In this document: one piece after another, positions 8,854 through 17,643 of the stretch
Layout: every line of letters starts with the position of its first letter
How positions within the stretch are numbered: position 1 is the stretch's first letter
Origin: Chrysochromulina parva
Lineage: Eukaryota > Haptophyta > Prymnesiales > Chrysochromulinaceae
Assembly: GCA_002887195.1 (NCBI GenBank)
Contig: PJAB01000226.1
Span: 1-33,287, forward strand
Direction of reading: 5' to 3'
Length of the DNA stretch: 33,287 bases
The notes under the pieces: generated by a model
Databases searched by the model: none
Told to the model about the DNA's origin: nothing
Seen by the model: only the letters and a program-made list of their open reading frames with translations
Position numbers and translations under genes: made by a program

Positions 8854-10596
8854 TCAGCGCATCTTCTCCAGTGCGTCCAGGTAGTATTGAGTCGGTTGCT
8901 CCGGTTCGAGCTCGCCTGTGGCCACCTTGGCCTTGAGCAGCTGATGCACACGGAACATTTCAGGGCCAGGCAGTGTTTGCGCGGCAACGCACAGCTCCAC
9001 GAGCACGCCGCTCGGAAGCTCACCTTCTTTGGGTGCACGGGGCTTTTTAGGCCCGCCGCCGCCACTGCCGCCGCCGCCGCGGCCACGCCCGCCGCTGTCG
9101 CCGCGCTGTCTGACGGCAGCCTCGTCGAGGGCGGGAGGAGGCGCGGCGGCAGCGTCGCGCGCCTCTGAGCGTGCCTCGTGCTCCGCGGTGGGCCGCTGCG
9201 CGCGCGCCTCACGCCGCCGCGCCGCCTTGACGGCCATAGCCTGCCGATGCGCCAAACCTACCTGCCGGAGCGTCTCGATGGCATGCGCGTCGTACTGCTC
9301 GGTGAAGTTACCGTTGCGCAGATCGTCGAGGAAGCGCCCGTATGCGCCGTCGGCGTACAGCCGGTGGATATGCGGGTAGATTGTGCTCTCCTTGAAGGCT
9401 TCCATCGCCTCCCTCGCCGCCTCGGGCACGGTCGCCTCGTCGAGGCCCGTGCGCACGTTGAACCACCTGATCTCATCGAGGAGCAGGCCCATGCCGGGCA
9501 CGAGAGGCGCGATGTCGACACGCAGGGGCGAGTCGAGCGCGATCTGCAGCACGTCGGCGGGCACCAGCCCATTCGTCACCGCGAGCGCGCCGCCGACCAT
9601 GTGCCTAATTTGGTGGAGGACAAAGGCGAGCCCAGAGATGCGGAGGACTAAATATGTTTCGCCCTCGATGACGAGCTCGCGCCTCACGCGGCACGTGATC
9701 ACCGAGCGGTACGATGCGGAGATCTGCGCATTCGAGCTCATCGCGAGTGGCCACGTGGCACCCGTCGCCTCGCACGTGAACGTCTGCTCCTCGTCCGTCC
9801 GCTGACGCAGCCCGGAGGCGAAGTTGTGAAACCGATGCGTGCCCTCGAAGCGCCGTAGGACGGCATCGAGCTCGGACGCGGAGGCGCCCACGGCGGACAG
9901 GGGCAGCAGGTACTCGTAGGTACGGCTCGATGCCTCCTCGCGCGCGTCAAAGCCGCGCCGCACGTACCCACCTGCGAAGACGCGCACCGTTTGCGGCAGG
10001 TCCGCGTTGATGCGCTCGAGCGCCTCGGGCGCGAGGCTCCAGTCCTTCTCCACGGGCCGGCCCTCGGTAGCCATGCTCGCCGCAGCAGCGTGGTAGTCCT
10101 CGGCGCGCGTGTCGCCGTCGTCGCCAAGGACGACGTCGCAGTCGTACGTCTCAAGCATAACCGACGCGGCAGCGCATGCCGCGTGCACGCCCTTGTCGGT
10201 GCGGCTGGCGAGGCTCCACTTGCTGCGGGCCAGCGGCGAGAAGTTACTCTCCAGGATGTACCCTTGGTTGAGCAACGCTCGACGAATGACGTCTGAGACC
10301 GCCGGGCGCTCTGGGTCACCCTCAGCGCTCTGCTGCTGCAGGCCATGAAAGTCGGTGCCCACAAAGCCAAAGGTAAGCAGCGTGTGCCGCTTCTTTGAGG
10401 GTGCTCCGAGCGTGGCTGCTGCTGCCGGTGGACGCAGGGCGAGCCCTCTCGACAAACAGGGCAGGAGCAGGAAGCGCAAAGCTACGGCTCTCTTTGGCGA
10501 CGCGATCGACGTCAACATGTCGTTCGGCCTCGTCGCGAAAAAGTCCACAAAGCGAGATGCTGTTTCGTGCAAGGGTATTCGAGACGGCGCGCGCAT
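8854..10596 (-). CDS. tRNA pseudouridine synthase, TruA/Pus1-like
   Basis: This 580-residue enzyme is predicted to convert specific uridines of tRNA (and possibly other RNAs) to pseudouridine. The fold begins near residue 72 (LLTFGFVGTDFHG). The catalytic motif SRTDKGVHA holds the essential Asp at about residue 134; KGVHA favours Pus1 over Pus3. Later family motifs are INADLPQTVRVF, FDAREEASSRTYEYLLP, HRFHNFASG and FVLHQIRHMVGGAL. The N terminus (through about residue 65) is Arg/Ala/Leu-rich and could be an organelle transit peptide; a second ATG at 10518 starts just before it. The C-terminal part is basic and low-complexity with a Gly/Arg-rich stretch (GGRGRGGGGSGGGG), which may bind RNA, followed by a conserved-looking end. 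There is no intron. The start lies 176 bp from that of the divergent gene on the right. Confidence 0.9.
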   Translation of the reverse strand: MRAPSRIPLHETASRFVDFFATRPNDMLTSIASPKRAVALRFLLLPCLSRGLALRPPAAAATLGAPSKKRHTLLTFGFVGTDFHGLQQQSAEGDPERPAVSDVIRRALLNQGYILESNFSPLARSKWSLASRTDKGVHAACAAASVMLETYDCDVVLGDDGDTRAEDYHAAAASMATEGRPVEKDWSLAPEALERINADLPQTVRVFAGGYVRRGFDAREEASSRTYEYLLPLSAVGASASELDAVLRRFEGTHRFHNFASGLRQRTDEEQTFTCEATGATWPLAMSSNAQISASYRSVITCRVRRELVIEGETYLVLRISGLAFVLHQIRHMVGGALAVTNGLVPADVLQIALDSPLRVDIAPLVPGMGLLLDEIRWFNVRTGLDEATVPEAAREAMEAFKESTIYPHIHRLYADGAYGRFLDDLRNGNFTEQYDAHAIETLRQVGLAHRQAMAVKAARRREARAQRPTAEHEARSEARDAAAAPPPALDEAAVRQRGDSGGRGRGGGGSGGGGPKKPRAPKEGELPSGVLVELCVAAQTLPGPEMFRVHQLLKAKVATGELEPEQPTQYYLDALEKMR

Positions 10597-10772
10597 GGAG
10601 CTTTCCGAGCGGACACACTGGGCTCCCCGGCTGCCTTGTTCGTCAAGTCAGAAAAAGAGCACAACTTGACTTGACATGGACTTGTCTTGCCTTGGGCCTC
10701 GCCGATTTTGGCCGGTTCTGCCCCCTGGGCTCAAGGACCTTAGAAAGTTCATATCCGCGCGGCCGATGCGAG
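10597..10772. promoter_or_regulatory. Divergent intergenic region, Pus1-like / CAP-Gly-filamin genes
   Basis: Only 176 bp lie between the two start codons, so a shared promoter is likely. It includes a short direct repetition of acttg units around 10660-10690 (acttgacttgacatggactt). The frame of the right-hand gene is open through this region back to 10395 but without an ATG, so I treat it as leader. Confidence 0.45.
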
Positions 10773-13700
10773 ATGAGCAAAGTGAACGGTACCGATGTAG
10801 GACAAATTAGTCAGATGAAGAAGCAGGCGCTCACAGCTCAAATGGCGAAGCTGGAGGAAGATTTACAAGCCGTCAGTCTCACGAAAGGTGAGATCGAGGC
10901 CGTGCAGCGGCCAAGCCCCGCTCTCGTGAACGGAAAGAGCTCGGCGGCCTTGAAGAAGAAGAAGAGCCAGTCCAAAGACCTCGGCGATGGGACGGTGCCG
11001 GCGGTGCCTCCGCCGCCGCCGCGACCCAAAACGTATAGGCAAGGGCTGCGTTGCATTTGCGGCGAGCAGAAGCATCGGGGCGTCATCCAATACGTAGGCT
11101 CGATCGCCAGCTTGGGTCCGGGCGTGTGGGTGGGAGTGCAGCTCGACGAGCCTGTCGGCAACAGCAACGGCCATTTGAACGGCCGCCATCTTTTCGACTG
11201 CCCGGCCAAGTTTGGCGGCTTCTTTCCTCACGCGGATGTCCAGCTAGAGGAGCTAGCGACGAACCGACTAGCGGCCCTGGCGGCCCCGGCGGCCCCGACG
11301 GCCCCGGCGGCCCCGGCGGCCAAGTCGGCTCCACCGCCAGCTGTTCGTGGCGCTTCATTGAGCTCGACGATGAGCTCGACGATGAGCTTGACGCACTCGG
11401 ATGGCAGCCCTGGAGGCCACGCGGGCAGTCCCGCCGAGGAGTCCATCCAGTCGTCGCCGGCGCACTGCGTGGCGGCCGGGCGCGGCCTGCAAACGGCAGT
11501 GATCCAGCAGCTGAGCCAGTTCGTCATCACCGCGTACGACGAGTTCGGCCACCACTGCCAGCGAGGCGGCGAGCCCTTCGCAATCTTCGTGCATGGCGTG
11601 AAACCGCCTTGCAAGCTGCGCTCCAAGCTGGTCGATCACGGTGACGGCCATTATACAGGCGAGTATAAGGCGGAGGTGAGCGGTGAGCTCGAGGTGGCGG
11701 TTACGCTCCGAGGCGTCCCGATCGCCGGTAGCCCGTTCACCGTGCAGGTCGTCACGTTGCAACCGCATGCAGCTCGATGCGTCCTGCGCGGTGATGCACT
11801 GCATGAGATAGTGGCCCGTCAGCCCTTCTCATTTGATCTCGACTTTGTGGACGCACTCGGCCATCCGGCGGTCGCTGAGGAGCTCGATCTACGCGTGGAG
11901 CCAGTGGTGCCGCTCCAAGTCACCGCCTCGGACGCCGAAGAAGCCGCCCGCATGCCGTGCTCGGACGATGAGCTTGCGGCGGCCGCGGCAGCCTTCGAGC
12001 AGCGCATGAATGCCCAGGGCTCGCTGCAGCTGTGCCTGCGCAGGGCGATGGGGCTCGTCGGGGTGGATATGAATGGCAAAAGCGACCCGTACGCGGTGAT
12101 CGAACTGGTGAATCCACACGAGATCGTGAAAAGCAAGCCGAAGACGAAATTCACGAGCACGATCAAGGCCAAGACACTCAACCCCGTGTGGAATGAGACC
12201 TTCGAGCTCAATGGCACGCTCACCGAACTCGTCGGCCGCGAACTGCTTATCAGGGTCTTTGACTGCGACAATCCCACCAGGCCGGAGAAGGACGACGTGC
12301 TCGGCGAGACGTCGATCTCCCTCGACTTTTTGCGCTCGATCAACTCGCGCGAATTCACGAGTGATCTCACAATGAAGGGCAAGGTGGTGCTCGAGGTGAT
12401 CTGGATGTCGCCCGAGATTGAAATCTCGGTGGACGCCAAGTTCGTGCGGGGGGATGATCGGGTGATCATTGGCAACAACAACCTGATCCTGCGCCAGGGC
12501 TTCTCTAAGACCTCGACTGAGCTCCTCGCTGTGCCGCCTGAGACGTGGGTCCAGCTGCACGAGGTGCGAGAGTCGGAGGATGGATGGAGGGCGCACGTGC
12601 GTATCGTCTCGCTGCCGAGCGACGCGCCCAAGGCTCTGCAGGAGGCGGCGCGTGGCAAGGAGGGATGGCTGACAGCCGCGCACAAAGATGGTCGCAAGCG
12701 GCTGGCGCGGCGCCACTTGAAGCTCGAGAACGTGGTCCGACAACGCCAGATTACGCTCTGGGCGAATCGGATGGCCGCGGAGCACCGGAGAAGCGCCACT
12801 GCTACCGCCGCCGCCGCCGCCGCTGGCGGCGCAGTCAAAGACGCCAAGCAGGACAGTAGATCTGGCGAGAGCTTCGTGCACGAGCTGAAAGATTGCCCGC
12901 GGGGCATCGGCCTTGCGTACGGGGGTCTCTACCCCGGCATGCTCCAAACACACGGGGAATTGGTGCGCACCCACCAGGTCTCGTACTCTGTTGGAAAGGC
13001 TGGCAAGTACCTGCTGCACGTGGGCCTGCGCGGGCAGAGCGCTATCCTGCCCGGCTCACCCTTCATGCTCGAAGTCGTGCCAGGGCCTGCGCACGCGCCC
13101 TCGACGTCCATCCCGGCCGATGAGCTTCCTCTCAGGACTGTAGTTGGGACCACCGGCCGGCTGGTGCTGGTCGTCAACGACAACATGGGCAACCCATGCA
13201 ACACGAGATCCGTTGAGAAGCACGCAATCTCAATGGAGGTGCGCGTGAGCTCGACGGAGGTGAAGGCGACCTGCGATGATCGGCAGGATGGTACAATGGT
13301 CGTCACGTGGACAGGCGAGAAGGCGGGCTCCTACTTGATTGACATCCTCATCGACGGCGAACACGTCGTAGGCTCTCCCGCCACCATTGAAATGTGTCCC
13401 GCCGAGATCGAGGTAGGCCGTTGCGAAGTGGTGGCACCGCGTGAAGCGGTGTGTGGACAGCCTCTGAAGCTTGAGCTTCACCTGCGTGACCCTTACGGGA
13501 ACCACGTGCTCACGGATGAGTTCATTCAAGATGAGACTAGCGGCCGAGTCTGTGGCATCGTGCTGCTCCCTTCTGTTCCAAAAGCCGACGGGAAGAAGGC
13601 CGTCAACAAAGCCTCCAAGGCTGAGATCGAGGAGCGCCTCACGTTGACGCCGTCGGTGGCGTTCAAGGGCGAGTGGCGCGCCTCGACGTTTCACATGAGC

Positions 13701-15560
13701 TATGTGCCCACCGAAGCAGGCGAGTGCGAGATGCACGTATGGATGGATCTCGACAGGTCGGGGCAGCGCACCTATCTGCCTGGAAGTCCCTTCCCCATTA
13801 GGGTGCAAACTGGCCGGCCGAGTGCTAGCGGCTCGGTGGTGGCCGACGTCAACCTCGTCAGCCTCGGAGAACGTCTCGTCTTCCCGGCGGGAGATAGGCT
13901 GCAGATCAAGGTGCAGCTCCGCGACGAGTTTGGCAACCCCGTGGGCCTCGAGGGCTTGAATGCGGGCACGCTCGAGGGGCCGTTGCGCGCGACACTGCAG
14001 AATCAGAATGGCAAGCAGCCGCTCACGCTCAAGCAAGCCGGCTCCACAAAAGACATGGCACTAGGCTTAGGCGACGCTTCAACACAGGGCGAGAAAAAGG
14101 GCGAGAGCAAGAAGAAGGGGGACACGAAGACCGAAGTGCGCATCGGCGTGTACGAGTTGGTCTCGCAGAGCGAGCTTCTAGTCAAAGGCACACACGTGGC
14201 GCACATCCTGCTCAACGGGTCTCCCATCGGCGGCTCTCCTATCGAGTTTACGGTGACGCACAGCAACGCGGTGGCTCAGAAGAGCTTTCTCGAGTGCAGC
14301 ACGAAGGCGCCCACGATCAACTGGCCGTGCGAGGTTCTCTTGCATCTGGTCGACCGATATGGCAACGCATGCGAGCGCGGAGACGTGCGCGTCGAGGCGA
14401 AGGTCTTCGGTTCGAAGGCGAGCGACGTTGAGACGTCTAACCGAGGAGATGGCATCTACACGCTCACGTTCACGACGTACGTACCGGGCGACTATAAAGT
14501 CTCAGTACGACTCGAGAATGTGGAGATGGCTGCCCTGAACATCAAGATGAACTCTGATGGCGGCAGCACGCCCCCGCGTACATCTTTGGAAGAAAATGTT
14601 AAGGGGAAGAATGTGTCGCCTTCTTCGGCAGCCGAGCCTGCGCCGAAGGAGGCGACGCAGCCAAAGCTGCCCCCTCAAAAAGCGCCTCTGCTGCCGCCGC
14701 CGCCGCCGGCTGCACCGCTGCCATCTTTGCCGCCGCAGCCTTCATTGCTTGCGCCGCCCGCGCTGCCGCCCTCACGGCCACCGCCACTCGCGACCGAGGC
14801 GGCCGAGGCTCCAACAACTCCTTCCAAGGCCAAGGGCGGCGGCGGCAAGAAGGGTGGCGTGGGCGCCAAGAAGGGTGGAAAGGCTAAGGCTGAGGGCGGC
14901 GACGCTGAGCGTGCGGCTGTCGCGAAAACGCCCAAAGGCAGCGCCAAAAAGGATGACGCAGAGCGTGCGGCTGTCGCGAAAACGCCTAAAAGCAGCGCCA
15001 AAAAGGATGACGCTGAGCGTGCGGCTGTCGCGAAAACGCCCAAAGGCAGCGCCAAAAGGGATGACGCTGAGCGTGCGGCTGTCGCGAAAACGCCCAAAGG
15101 CAGCGCCAAAAAGGATAAGGGTGACCCATCAGCCAAGCCCGAGCCGGCCAGTGCCGCCGCCGCTGGCGCTGCCGGCAAGTCCAAGTCCGCCACCGCTCAC
15201 AAGGTCAAAAAGGAGAAGAACGGTGCGCAGTTCACACAAGAGCTGAGCCAGAACTATCCTGGCCAAGAACCACTGGGCTTGGGCGCCATCATGAGCGCTG
15301 GCGGCGGCACGAGCGGCGGTGGCACTGCTGCCGCAGATAGTGCTGCGAGCGAGCCGCCGGCCATCCCGCCAACAGCGGCCGATCAGAGTTTTGCGGCGGC
15401 GCTCGCGGCCGAGTACGTGCGTCAGCGGGAGTATCTCGAGAAGACCTCGGAGCTTGCTGCGCTGCGGGAGCGTCTTGCGATGGTTGAGGCATCGGAGCAG
15501 CTAAAGACGGACCGAGCAACCGCTGACTTGCGAGCCAAGGTGCTCGCAAGAGGCTTTTGA
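10773..15560 (+). CDS. Large CAP-Gly / filamin-repeat / C2 protein
   Basis: A 1,595-residue protein in a single exon from the ATG at 10773. In order: a short N-terminal coil; a CAP-Gly domain (about 94-157; HRGVIQYVG, GPGVWVGVQLDEP, GNSNGHLNG where GKNDG is usual), a fold that binds microtubule or EB-protein tails; an Ala/Pro linker; a filamin-type Ig repeat (about 230-327, ending AGSPFTVQV); the first half of a second repeat (about 335-380); a C2 domain (about 414-546) with Ca-ligand Asp residues in GVDMNGKSDPYA and FDCDNPTRPEKDD; a basic segment (about 553-651); the second half of the split repeat (about 727-770, LPGSPFMLEV); four more filamin repeats (about 773-1259, with GSPATIEM, GSPFPIRV, GSPIEFTV); a Pro-rich linker; a Lys-rich tandem repeat (1377-1448); and a C-terminal coiled coil (about 1543-1595). 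It is probably a Ca-responsive crosslinker between microtubules and other structures. I know no named protein with this order. Confidence 0.88.
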   Translation: MSKVNGTDVGQISQMKKQALTAQMAKLEEDLQAVSLTKGEIEAVQRPSPALVNGKSSAALKKKKSQSKDLGDGTVPAVPPPPPRPKTYRQGLRCICGEQKHRGVIQYVGSIASLGPGVWVGVQLDEPVGNSNGHLNGRHLFDCPAKFGGFFPHADVQLEELATNRLAALAAPAAPTAPAAPAAKSAPPPAVRGASLSSTMSSTMSLTHSDGSPGGHAGSPAEESIQSSPAHCVAAGRGLQTAVIQQLSQFVITAYDEFGHHCQRGGEPFAIFVHGVKPPCKLRSKLVDHGDGHYTGEYKAEVSGELEVAVTLRGVPIAGSPFTVQVVTLQPHAARCVLRGDALHEIVARQPFSFDLDFVDALGHPAVAEELDLRVEPVVPLQVTASDAEEAARMPCSDDELAAAAAAFEQRMNAQGSLQLCLRRAMGLVGVDMNGKSDPYAVIELVNPHEIVKSKPKTKFTSTIKAKTLNPVWNETFELNGTLTELVGRELLIRVFDCDNPTRPEKDDVLGETSISLDFLRSINSREFTSDLTMKGKVVLEVIWMSPEIEISVDAKFVRGDDRVIIGNNNLILRQGFSKTSTELLAVPPETWVQLHEVRESEDGWRAHVRIVSLPSDAPKALQEAARGKEGWLTAAHKDGRKRLARRHLKLENVVRQRQITLWANRMAAEHRRSATATAAAAAAGGAVKDAKQDSRSGESFVHELKDCPRGIGLAYGGLYPGMLQTHGELVRTHQVSYSVGKAGKYLLHVGLRGQSAILPGSPFMLEVVPGPAHAPSTSIPADELPLRTVVGTTGRLVLVVNDNMGNPCNTRSVEKHAISMEVRVSSTEVKATCDDRQDGTMVVTWTGEKAGSYLIDILIDGEHVVGSPATIEMCPAEIEVGRCEVVAPREAVCGQPLKLELHLRDPYGNHVLTDEFIQDETSGRVCGIVLLPSVPKADGKKAVNKASKAEIEERLTLTPSVAFKGEWRASTFHMSYVPTEAGECEMHVWMDLDRSGQRTYLPGSPFPIRVQTGRPSASGSVVADVNLVSLGERLVFPAGDRLQIKVQLRDEFGNPVGLEGLNAGTLEGPLRATLQNQNGKQPLTLKQAGSTKDMALGLGDASTQGEKKGESKKKGDTKTEVRIGVYELVSQSELLVKGTHVAHILLNGSPIGGSPIEFTVTHSNAVAQKSFLECSTKAPTINWPCEVLLHLVDRYGNACERGDVRVEAKVFGSKASDVETSNRGDGIYTLTFTTYVPGDYKVSVRLENVEMAALNIKMNSDGGSTPPRTSLEENVKGKNVSPSSAAEPAPKEATQPKLPPQKAPLLPPPPPAAPLPSLPPQPSLLAPPALPPSRPPPLATEAAEAPTTPSKAKGGGGKKGGVGAKKGGKAKAEGGDAERAAVAKTPKGSAKKDDAERAAVAKTPKSSAKKDDAERAAVAKTPKGSAKRDDAERAAVAKTPKGSAKKDKGDPSAKPEPASAAAAGAAGKSKSATAHKVKKEKNGAQFTQELSQNYPGQEPLGLGAIMSAGGGTSGGGTAAADSAASEPPAIPPTAADQSFAAALAAEYVRQREYLEKTSELAALRERLAMVEASEQLKTDRATADLRAKVLARGF
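14901..15116 (+). repeat. Four in-frame 54-bp tandem repeats in the tail of the CAP-Gly-filamin gene
   Basis: Units start at 14901, 14955, 15009 and 15063, exactly 54 bp apart and nearly identical. Each encodes the 18 residues DAERAAVAKTPKGSAKKD with one or two changes. TPK is a proline-directed kinase site and the motif resembles histone H1 tails. High DNA identity suggests recent expansion. Confidence 0.95.
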
Positions 15561-15896
15561 CGTGACGAGCTCTCAAGCCATTTGGAGGAGCATTTTGCAC
15601 AGCGCTACAATCAGGGTCAGTCGTCATTGGCTCTCCGCACGGTTTTCAGTCCCCCGCCCTCCCCGGAGGCGTTCTAGAACTTAAGAAATCAGACGTCATG
15701 AATTCGAAATGTTTGTATGATGTATATAATTGGTCTCATAAAGCCATTCAGCTCTCTATGTCTCTATAGTGAACTGTCGCTTGTACTCATTTCAGTCGAG
15801 TAATGCCGCGCCTTGCCCTTGGGGCGGGGCGGGATGGGGGTGCAGTCGCGCCCGCGCTCTTAACCGCGCTCATCCTGGTGAATCGACGGCTCAGAG
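15561..15896. other. Intergenic region between two convergent genes
   Basis: This is the shared 3' region of the filamin-type gene and the small membrane-protein gene. It has an AT-rich island at about 15690-15770 (gtatgatgtatataattgg) that probably serves as the 3'-end processing region. No credible coding frame is seen. Confidence 0.4.
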
Positions 15897-16398
15897 TCAG
15901 CGCCACGCATTGTCTTGTGACTTGTTCACCTTGCCGCCGGTTTTCGGCTCGTCGGCACTGCCCTTCGCTCTCAGGGCCCCACATTGGGCATCTCCGACCC
16001 ACCTATCTCGCACGAGCCGCGTGTGCTCGCCGGCGTTTTGTAGGTCTTTGCTTTCCTGTTTGCGTATCATGTCGCGCCGGAATTGTTGTGCCTTGTGCAG
16101 CACATACACCCGGAGGATGAACAGCGCAAAGTATGGCAACACGAAGTACAAGATCATGAGCAACTTGTAGGCGACCGTGTCTGGCAGTCCCGTTACCACG
16201 GAGATGGTGATGCTTAGCTGCCAAAGTGTCAAGATCGAGACCAGCACGATCGCGAGAGCGAAGCCGAAGAGGCTCCAACCCCCCGCCGATGCTCTCAGAG
16301 CATACTGAGAGCGAGAGGAGGAGCATGATGATCAGATCTAGCGCGAAGATCGACATATCGAAATAGTTGTACGCGTCGCCTTCGTTGTATTCGCGCAT
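15897..16398 (-). CDS. Small membrane protein with one short intron (or a frameshift)
   Basis: Unrecognised. From the ATG at 16398 the minus strand reads MREYNEGDAYNYFDMS and then a hydrophobic helix, but the frame changes near 16305. A canonical GT-AG intron of 88 nt (16305-16218, phase 0 at both ends) joins exon 1 (16398-16306) to exon 2 (16217-15897) and gives 137 residues: one fused hydrophobic helix, a second helix (LLMILYFVLPYFALFILRVY), then a basic cytosolic-looking tail. Alternatively, losing one base in the G run at about 16279-16284 keeps the sequence that reads GWSLFGFALAIVLV and yields three helices. The frame stays open upstream of 16398 to about 16494 without an ATG, so an earlier exon may exist. 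It is head-to-head with the GDT1 gene. Confidence 0.5.
16218..16305 (-). other. Putative 88-nt intron in the small membrane-protein gene
   Basis: GT at 16305-16304 and AG at 16219-16218 on the minus strand; both flanking exons are in phase 0. The segment itself reads as hydrophobic sequence in the downstream frame, so a single-base indel in a G run is the competing explanation. Confidence 0.45.
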
Positions 16399-16696
16399 GT
16401 TGGATGCATTAATGTTGAAGGGCAGCCATGACCGTACGTCGCGTCGGCCGCGATCAGGAATCACGACGAGGGATTCTGTAGCGGTGTGCAACCTCTACCA
16501 TGGTACATGTATTGTCTGAAAGAAGACTCCATGTTGTCCGATACGCGCAAAAAAGTCAAGAGCTTCCTCGATTTGGCAGGGGGATTGGGGGAAATTGCTT
16601 GAGAACGATGCCCCTTGGAGCCCAGTTGCTTTGTTTGGCAGAAATCTCCCTGTGAGCTCGGAAAGACCTCCGCGGGCCGTCAAGGCTTTTGACATC
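16399..16696. promoter_or_regulatory. Divergent intergenic region, membrane protein / GDT1 genes
   Basis: These 298 bp lie between the chosen start codons. Its left part may be coding on the minus strand (open frame to about 16494). The right part contains the leader of the GDT1 gene; its frame is open from 16595 but only through a TTG. No clear core promoter motif is visible. Confidence 0.4.
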
Positions 16697-17578
16697 ATGT
16701 CTCTCTGTTTCGGCCTCGTCGTGCTCGTCAGCGGGGCGAGCGCCTTCAACGCGCCCATCTCAGCACGGCGGCCCACGCTGCACTCGTCGGTACCACCGCT
16801 GCTCGCACTCGTGGCCGATGAGCCGCCCTCTGAGACGCCAGAGGCGCAGCGCCGAAGCCCCGTGCCCGCCTTGGCCACCGTCGCGCTCGCGGCGGCCGCC
16901 GTCTTCCTGCACCCGAGCAGCGCGCACGCGGTCAGCTCGGTCAGTCTAGGCGAGTCATTTGCGCAGGCCACCTCGCTCATCTTCGTCTCCGAGCTCGGCG
17001 ACAAGACGTTCTTTATTGCCGCACTGCTCGCGGCACGCGCCTCCAAGCTGCTCACGTTCGCCGGTTGCGCTGGCGCGCTCGCATTCATGACGGTAATCTC
17101 GGTGGCCATCGGCCAGGTCTTTCACGCCGTGCCACCCTCGCTCACGCGCGGCCTGCCGCTCGACGACTACGTGGCCATCGCCTCCTTCCTCTTTTTTGGC
17201 GTCAAGTCGCTCGTCGACGCGCTAGGCGTCCAGGAGGACGGCGCGGGCATCGCCGAGGAGCGCGAGGATGCCGAGAAGTTGCTCGACGAGTCGGGCACTT
17301 TCAAAAAGGGCGGCTGGCCGCTCGTCCTCGAGGCGAGCACCCTCACGCTCGCGGCAGAGATTGGCGACCGATCGCAGATCGCCACGATCGCGCTCGGCGC
17401 CGCGGCTAACCCGTTCGGCGTCGCCCTTGGCGGCACCTTTGGCCACTGCCTCGCCACCGGGCTTGCCGTCATCGGCGGTTCGTTCATATCGAAGTACTTT
17501 TCGGAGCGCGTCATCGGCATCGTCGGCGGCGTCCTCTTCATCTTCTTCGCCCTTACCACTTTCATCGGGCTCTTCTGA
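16697..17578 (+). CDS. Plastid-targeted GDT1/UPF0016 family Mn/Ca transporter (PAM71-like)
   Basis: A 293-residue membrane protein. Family members move Mn2+ or Ca2+ (in exchange for protons) across Golgi, chloroplast envelope or thylakoid membranes; in plastids they supply Mn to photosystem II. The two hallmark E-x-G-D-[KR]-[ST] motifs are intact: ELGDKT at residue 99 and EIGDRS at residue 221, each starting a three-helix half. The N terminus is a bipartite signal: a hydrophobic ER signal (MSLCFGLVVLVSG), an ASA/F cleavage motif (GASAFNAPISARR) with a Ser/Arg-rich transit peptide, then a second hydrophobic segment ending SSAHA that could be a thylakoid signal or a first helix. That arrangement is typical of secondary red plastids. 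The ATG at 16697 is chosen because upstream codons are only open through TTG. Confidence 0.92.
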   Translation: MSLCFGLVVLVSGASAFNAPISARRPTLHSSVPPLLALVADEPPSETPEAQRRSPVPALATVALAAAAVFLHPSSAHAVSSVSLGESFAQATSLIFVSELGDKTFFIAALLAARASKLLTFAGCAGALAFMTVISVAIGQVFHAVPPSLTRGLPLDDYVAIASFLFFGVKSLVDALGVQEDGAGIAEEREDAEKLLDESGTFKKGGWPLVLEASTLTLAAEIGDRSQIATIALGAAANPFGVALGGTFGHCLATGLAVIGGSFISKYFSERVIGIVGGVLFIFFALTTFIGLF

Positions 17579-17643
17579 TGCGGTGGCCCGCACAGGGCCC
17601 CTGGGCGCACGTGAGAGCGGCGTAGCACGTGCGCTGACGCCGG

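Noticed and set aside
10395..10772. N-terminal extension of the CAP-Gly/filamin protein
   Set aside because: The frame is open back to 10395 but lacks an ATG before 10773 and overlaps the antisense start of the Pus1-like gene.
11083..11358. Collagen-like Gly-Pro-Pro repeats on the minus strand
   Set aside because: They arise from the Ala-Pro linker (gcggccccg units) of the CAP-Gly/filamin gene read backwards, and have no start or continuation of their own.
11819..13019. Minus-strand frames of 362 and 376 codons
   Set aside because: They lie entirely antisense to the C2 and split-filamin region, which carries recognisable domains on the plus strand.
16495..17109. Minus-strand frame of 204 codons opposite GDT1
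   Set aside because: It is antisense to the GDT1 signal peptide and first motif and has no domain of its own.
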